This document shows positions 5,109-8,755 of a DNA stretch of 8,755 nt, piece after piece. Position numbers and translations under genes: made by a program. Origin of the DNA: Candidatus Bathyarchaeota archaeon (GTDB taxonomy: Archaea > Thermoproteota > Bathyarchaeia > TCS64); the NCBI GenBank assembly GCA_016934355.1, contig JAFGTA010000034.1:1-8755 (forward strand), in the 5' to 3' direction. Below the pieces are notes generated by a model, which ran no database searches, was not told where the DNA came from, and saw only the letters and a program-made list of their open reading frames with translations. Numbering within the stretch: the stretch's first letter is position 1; each line of letters starts with the position of its first letter.

Positions 5109-6161
5109 CTATGTTCTATTGTGGGCTAGTGCAAGGGCTAGGGCTATGAACGCTATTAATATCGACTCGGTTGGGAAACCGGGTACGCCTTTGGACCCCG
5201 CTTCTTCTGTTGCCTCCGGCTCCGTTTCAGTTTCGGGCTCTGGTTCTGGTTTCGGTTCAGGCTCAGCCTCTGGCTCCGGTTCAGGCTCTGGCTCCGGTTC
5301 GGGTTCAGGCTCACCCTCAGGTTCCGGTTCAGGCTCTGGCTCCGGTTCGGGTTCAGGCTCGGGCTCTGGTAACGTGTTGTTGAGGTTCAATACTATCCTC
5401 GCCCATAGGGATGGGCTGGAAGCTATCTCATATTCAAGGTCATCAGGCCAGACTGAATACTCGGTTTGTTTTTCCTGTTCAACGTAGTATGTATCCTGTT
5501 GGCCGATCAGTAAGCTCATTGTCAGCCCTTCCTCGACTGAGCCGGAGTCGGTGCTCGCCGTCTTGGGAAGAGACATGCTGAGCTCGCAGCTCCATGAGGT
5601 TCCCTCAGAGACGGGGCTCAGGGTGTCGCTCCTGTTCACCTCGGCCCTGTTCCACGTCAGTTCGCCGAAGGGGGGGCGGAACCTGTCCACGTTGACGGAG
5701 TATTCTTCATTGTCTTCCCAGCCTATCCCTGTTCCCCTTCCCAGTGCGCTGTCGACCTTGAACTTCTTTGAGTACACGTATGTTTCTCTTAGAAGAACAA
5801 GGATGTAGTCGTCTGTCTGGGGGTTCTCACCGCCGTCTGCATCGCGGTCGAACGCCATGAAAAAGTTGTCCTCACTGCTTTTCGACGTGTCGTCGACTAT
5901 GTACCCGCATAGAAACAGTTCGTTCACTAGGTCATATTTCATGTATACATCTATCAGCCCACCCTAACGGGAGCTGTACTGTATATGGTACGAGTCGTTC
6001 CACTCTTCGCTGTGCAGTATCCCGTCGATGGTTGCGGTAGTGTTGGACGATGGTATATCCAGCGTCACAGTGTTTGCTGAACATTGTCTGGTTGATATTA
6101 CTACACATAAAAGCATCATCCAAAGTAATGCAGGTTTCAGGTAGTTACCGTGTTTTACCAT
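5109..6161 (-). CDS. Secreted CBM9/DOMON-like protein with Pro-Glu linker and PGF-CTERM-like anchor, interrupted by in-frame TAG
   Basis: One reading frame of 351 codons encodes a signal peptide (about 8-29, [10 protein letters not shown] core, cleavage near CSA/N), a beta-rich domain (31 to about 260), a Pro-Glu linker (about 264-317) and a sorting tail: VPGF (326-329), a hydrophobic helix and HNRT. The domain opens with [13 protein letters not shown] (45-57), followed by IDVYMKYD and FDRDADGG (104-111), as in CBM9-like/DOMON domains that bind sugars or cofactors. PGF-CTERM tails are cut by an archaeosortase and lipid-linked in archaea. Codon 66, between YSSR and GGLIDVY, is TAG. The frame after it is intact for 284 codons with no other defect. 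The ATG at 5942 soon after the TAG would give a protein without a signal peptide. The gene also ends in TAG, with TGA two codons later. A TATA-like box sits 26 bases before the ATG at 6161. Confidence 0.75.
5214..5373 (-). repeat. Low-complexity repeats coding the Pro-Glu linker
   Basis: The DNA codes mostly alternating Pro and Glu, with a few Gly, Ala, Lys and Thr changes. Two identical 35-base copies (5278-5312 and 5326-5360) lie 48 bases apart, which points to tandem duplication of a 16-codon unit. Such linkers hold an outer domain away from the cell wall or S-layer. The opposite strand reads as an open Ser-Gly frame, an artefact of the repeat. Confidence 0.85.
5964..5966 (-). other. In-frame amber codon inside the CBM9/DOMON-like gene
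   Basis: The context is TCC-CGT-TAG-GGT-GGG. Flanking residues on both sides belong to the same domain, and both halves are in the same frame, so this is a point stop and not a frameshift. A single base change from TGG (Trp) or CAG (Gln) would explain it. Sense decoding as pyrrolysine is possible in some archaea, but no pyl genes are in the window. Confidence 0.85.
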
Positions 6162-6162
6162 G

Positions 6163-6180
6163 ATTCTAAGAATTAATTCT
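6163..6180. promoter_or_regulatory. Overlapping palindromes at the start of the CBM9/DOMON-like gene
   Basis: ATTCT-A-AGAAT (6163-6173) overlaps the perfect 12-base palindrome AGAATTAATTCT (6169-6180). They fill the space between the TATA-like box and the ATG, so a regulator bound here would block RNA polymerase. In AT-rich DNA such symmetry can arise by chance. Confidence 0.35.
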
Positions 6181-6182
6181 CG

Positions 6183-6191
6183 AAATTATTT
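6183..6191 (-). promoter_or_regulatory. Leaderless promoter (TATA-like) of the CBM9/DOMON-like gene
   Basis: AAATAATTT on the minus strand is centred 26 bases before the ATG at 6161. No Shine-Dalgarno lies between. The spacing supports 6161 as the start of the gene and shows that the promoter upstream of the TAG-interrupted frame looks intact. Confidence 0.5.
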
Positions 6192-6365
6192 AACTTTTTA
6201 GCTCTAGGTTAAAATATGTATATTTAACATCATTTATTAGCTGCTCAATACATAACCATTATTCATATGTAAAGATAATACTCTATGTTGCTGTTTAATG
6301 TGATAGGCAAATTGAGTTGAAACTGATCTTGGGCTGAGCAATGGCGCTAGGGGGACCCCAGACAC

Positions 6366-6373
6366 TTATTTAA
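6366..6373 (+). promoter_or_regulatory. Leaderless promoter (TATA-like) of the glycosyltransferase gene
   Basis: TTATTTAA is centred about 28 bases before the ATG at 6398, with no Shine-Dalgarno between. Just upstream is the odd palindrome GGGGACCCC (6351-6359), at the BRE/activator position. Confidence 0.5.
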
Positions 6374-6397
6374 CAGTAAATATTATCTAAAAGATGG

Positions 6398-7921
6398 ATG
6401 TTTTGGAAGGGGAGACTTGGTGAGCTTGTCCGGGGCAACGCTTCCACTGTCATGTTCGCCGGTGCACTGGCTGCTAGGCTGCTGGTATGGTGGCTCATAC
6501 CGGTGGACTGGAACTGGGACAGCTACCACCACTGGCAGATAAGCTATCTCAGCCTAAAGATAGGGTTCGGCAGGGGGCGGCTATGGGACCTCAACGGCTG
6601 CGAGTACTTCTGGGGCATGGTGCCCCACCTGGCTCAGTCCGCCCTCATATGGGTCCTGGGCACGCCGTCCATACTGCCGTACCGTATGCTGAACACGGTG
6701 CTCGGCGGAGTCAACGCCGTCCAGGTGTACATGATCGGTAAACGGTTCTACTCCGAGAGAACCGGCCTTGTCTCGGGTGCGTTGTTCGCCGTCTTCCCTG
6801 TGGCAGCTGTCTTTGACGTGTTGGGGATGCAGGATACCATGGCGCTAACGTTCCTGCTCGCCTCGCTCCTTGTGATGAGGGAGAGGCCGTTCTGGTCGGG
6901 CGCCGCGCTGGCGCTGGCTGGACATAGCAGGGTCGAGTTCATGGCCGTCGGCTTCATCATACTGTTTGGGTACTGCCTCAGGGAGCTGCTGTACACGGAG
7001 AGCCTGCCCTACCTCATCGGGTGGCTGGCTGTCACCGCGGTGTTCGGGTTTCACATTTTCGCTCAGACTGGGAACCCGTTCTACCCGCTTTACACCAGCC
7101 TCTACAACGTGTTCGGCGGCTGGGAGCCGGGTAACGAGGGGCGGCCCTTCATGGAGCTGATGCTGGGGTGGATCGCGTGGAAGCTCAGCGTCTGGCCTCG
7201 GAAGCCCACGGGGGTCATTATACTGACTCTCGGCGCGTCGGCGCTCTACATGGTGCCCCACATGGCGAGGAGGCGCTGGCTGAGGTACCAGCCGCAGCTC
7301 TACCTCATCGCATCCGCCACAGTGCTGACTCCGCTGTTCATCACCTACCTGGGCTCGGACGTCGAGGGCCTCCTCATAATGCTGCGTATGGTGAACCCCA
7401 TCGCGGCCTTCGGCTTCCCTGTCCTCGTGCACCTCTCCAACAAGGCAGTTACTAGATACGTCCCCGGCGCCCGCCTGAAGCCTGAACACGTAGCAGCGGT
7501 AGTCCTCCTCGCCTCTTACGTCTACCTTATACCGGCTTACTCCGGGTTCCAGAGGCACACCGTGGACGAACTTCTCTCGGGCGACGCCATAGGCGGCCTA
7601 TACCGCGGCGGCACTGTGGTCTGCGACCACCCCACCATCAACTACAGGCTCATCACCGAGTGGGGCGTGGAGCCTGAGCACATCATCGGGAACCACTACT
7701 CGCCTGCCTACTACGGCGTGGACGACGCCTCCGAGTACGTTAGGTGGCTGGGCGTGAACAACGTGACGCTGTGGGTCAGGTACGACTACAGGTCTGCGCC
7801 GGTGTGGGCGGCGGTCCACGGCGATCACCCCGAGCTGCTGATGCTCATGTGCGAGACGCCGTGCGTGGAGGTGTACGCCGTGGATAGGGCGGCGCTGGAG
7901 GCCGCGGTGGGGAACAGCTAA
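6398..7921 (+). CDS. GT-C family membrane glycosyltransferase (GT39/ArnT/PMT-like)
   Basis: 507 residues with many hydrophobic helices in the first 380 and a soluble, tyrosine- and tryptophan-rich C-terminal part (about 385-507). After the first helix comes an acidic loop, VDWNWDSYHHW (Asp37, Asp41), in the place of the catalytic Asp/Glu of GT-C enzymes. The segment RMLNTVLGGVNAVQVYMIGKRF...GLVSGALFAVFPVAAVF (96-139) matches the PMT/ArnT-type core, and HSRVE (176-180) is another conserved-looking loop. Such enzymes move a sugar from a polyprenyl-phosphate donor to a lipid, glycan or protein on the outer face. The acceptor is unknown; neighbouring sequon-rich surface proteins make surface glycosylation a reasonable guess. 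It is divergent from the CBM9/DOMON-like gene and lies 39 bases before purM. Ends with TAA. Confidence 0.78.
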   Translation: MFWKGRLGELVRGNASTVMFAGALAARLLVWWLIPVDWNWDSYHHWQISYLSLKIGFGRGRLWDLNGCEYFWGMVPHLAQSALIWVLGTPSILPYRMLNTVLGGVNAVQVYMIGKRFYSERTGLVSGALFAVFPVAAVFDVLGMQDTMALTFLLASLLVMRERPFWSGAALALAGHSRVEFMAVGFIILFGYCLRELLYTESLPYLIGWLAVTAVFGFHIFAQTGNPFYPLYTSLYNVFGGWEPGNEGRPFMELMLGWIAWKLSVWPRKPTGVIILTLGASALYMVPHMARRRWLRYQPQLYLIASATVLTPLFITYLGSDVEGLLIMLRMVNPIAAFGFPVLVHLSNKAVTRYVPGARLKPEHVAAVVLLASYVYLIPAYSGFQRHTVDELLSGDAIGGLYRGGTVVCDHPTINYRLITEWGVEPEHIIGNHYSPAYYGVDDASEYVRWLGVNNVTLWVRYDYRSAPVWAAVHGDHPELLMLMCETPCVEVYAVDRAALEAAVGNS

Positions 7922-7951
7922 AAACGTGTTGGCCCCCACTACCTCTATCGT

Positions 7952-7955
7952 GGTG
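7952..7955 (+). promoter_or_regulatory. Shine-Dalgarno of purM
   Basis: GGTG lies five bases before the ATG at 7961. No TATA box is seen in the 39-base gap, so purM is probably translated from an mRNA shared with the glycosyltransferase. Confidence 0.5.
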
Positions 7956-7960
7956 CATAG

Positions 7961-8755
7961 ATGTCGAGGTACAGGGATCTGGGTGTGGACGTGAGGAAGC
8001 CGGGGATCAACAGCTTCAAGGAATCGATAGAGAACCTGTTCCCGGGCGCGTTCTGCGTCGTCCAGAGGGACCCGGACGACCCCGGGACGGGGCTGGTCAC
8101 CCACACGGACTCCGCGGGCAGCAAGCCGATACAGGCGTACATCCACTACAAGGAGACTGGTGACCCTGCGTGGTTCAGGGGCCTCGCTCAGGACGCGTTG
8201 GCTATGAACCTTAACGATGTTCTATGCGTCGGCGCCGCGCCCGTGAACTTCGTGGACTACGTGGCGTTCAACACACTAATGATCAATAGGCTGCATCTGC
8301 TGCCTGCTCTCGCGGACGGGTTCGCGGGGTGCCTGGAGGCAATGAGGAGGGAAGGGGTCCTGTTCCAGTTCGCGGGGGGCGAGACCGCGGACCTCCCTGA
8401 CGTCCTCAGGACTCTGGATGTCTGCGTCACAATGTTCGCGAGGGCTAAGCTCGGCGACTTCGTGACTGGTGAGAAGATACAGCCCGGCGACGTAATCATC
8501 GGCCTGAGGAGCGGGGGTCCGGTGAGGTACGAGGAGGGGCTTAACAGTGGCATGATGAGCAACGGTCACACCCTAGCGCGGACTTCGCTGATGAAGCCCG
8601 GATACGCGGAGAAGTACCCCGAGATAAGCCATAGCAGGGGCAGGTACCGGGGCAGGCACGGCTTCGACGACTACGTCGACGAGCTGGGCATGACGGTGGG
8701 GGAGGCGCTACTGTACCCGACTCGGCTGTACGCCCCGGTGGCGAAGGCTGTGCTG
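7961..8755 (+). CDS. purM: Phosphoribosylformylglycinamidine cyclo-ligase (AIR synthase), divergent archaeal PurM, C-terminus beyond window
   Basis: 265 codons are open to the window end. PurM converts formylglycinamidine ribonucleotide and ATP to aminoimidazole ribonucleotide, the fifth step of purine synthesis. Visible PurM landmarks are DSAGSK (50-55, in place of the usual DGVGTK), DALAMNLNDVLCVGAAP (78-94), AGGETADLP (138-146), GDVIIGLRSGGP (176-187), NSGMMSNGHTLAR (195-207, in place of SSGxHSNGYSLxR) and LLYPTRLYAPV (250-260). There is extra sequence between GGP and SNG compared with bacterial PurM. The family is usually about 330-390 residues, so roughly 70-120 residues are missing. The start ATG has a Shine-Dalgarno-like GGTG. 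A PurM-like paralogue with another substrate cannot be excluded because of the changed motifs. Confidence 0.82.
   Translation, partial: MSRYRDLGVDVRKPGINSFKESIENLFPGAFCVVQRDPDDPGTGLVTHTDSAGSKPIQAYIHYKETGDPAWFRGLAQDALAMNLNDVLCVGAAPVNFVDYVAFNTLMINRLHLLPALADGFAGCLEAMRREGVLFQFAGGETADLPDVLRTLDVCVTMFARAKLGDFVTGEKIQPGDVIIGLRSGGPVRYEEGLNSGMMSNGHTLARTSLMKPGYAEKYPEISHSRGRYRGRHGFDDYVDELGMTVGEALLYPTRLYAPVAKAVL

Noticed and set aside
5119..5487. Plus-strand Ser-Gly repeat protein
   Set aside because: It is the antisense reading of the Pro-Glu linker; the minus strand has a signal peptide, domain and anchor, while this frame has none.
5932..6161. A frameshift between the signal-peptide part and the domain part of the CBM9/DOMON-like gene
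   Set aside because: The two parts are in the same frame (855 bases apart, divisible by three); only a TAG separates them, so no shift is needed.
6845..7558. Long minus-strand frame of 237 residues inside the glycosyltransferase gene
   Set aside because: Rich in Arg, Pro, His and Glu, with no domain pattern; it is a GC-rich shadow of a well-supported membrane protein.
7598..8146. Minus-strand frame of 182 residues across the glycosyltransferase-purM junction
   Set aside because: Low-complexity Arg/Val/His/Pro composition, and both overlapped genes are well supported on the other strand.

Overview
The window looks archaeal. It carries an archaeal-type tRNA m1A methyltransferase (TrmI), a secreted protein with a PGF-CTERM-like tail, an Asp-box surface protein, a divergent archaeal PurM, and TATA-like boxes centred about 25-28 bases before several start codons that lack a Shine-Dalgarno sequence (leaderless style). 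Coding DNA is fairly GC-rich and intergenic DNA is AT-rich. The tail motif (VPGF followed by a hydrophobic helix) and the gene set suggest an uncultured Bathyarchaeia-, Asgard- or other TACK-type archaeon, but I cannot fix the lineage from this sequence alone.

Left part (1-2906, mostly minus strand): the N-terminal 138 codons of an M42 metallo-aminopeptidase, then about 600 bases without a protein gene. That gap holds a GC-rich, foldable block (about 752-885) behind a TATA box, which is my best candidate for an unrecognised small RNA. A hairpin plus T-tract terminator closes the minus-strand pair trmI and an S66 (LD-carboxypeptidase/MccF-like) peptidase. The peptidase also seems to have its own leaderless promoter inside the end of trmI.

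Middle part (3034-6161): a plus-strand run of an anchored Asp-box (BNR) beta-propeller protein, an AhpD/carboxymuconolactone-decarboxylase-fold protein with a full Glu-CxxC-His set, and a 73-residue two-helix membrane protein. Facing them on the minus strand is a secreted protein with a CBM9/DOMON-like domain, a long Pro-Glu linker and a PGF-CTERM-like anchor. Its reading frame is intact over 351 codons except for one in-frame TAG at codon 66, in the middle of the folded domain. This is the most interesting feature here: a nonsense mutation, a sequencing error, or a sense-decoded amber codon such as pyrrolysine.

Right part (6398-8755): a GT-C type membrane glycosyltransferase followed after 39 bases by a divergent purM that runs off the window. 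The glycosyltransferase lies next to two surface proteins rich in N-glycosylation sequons, so a link to surface glycosylation is possible but is only an inference from position.
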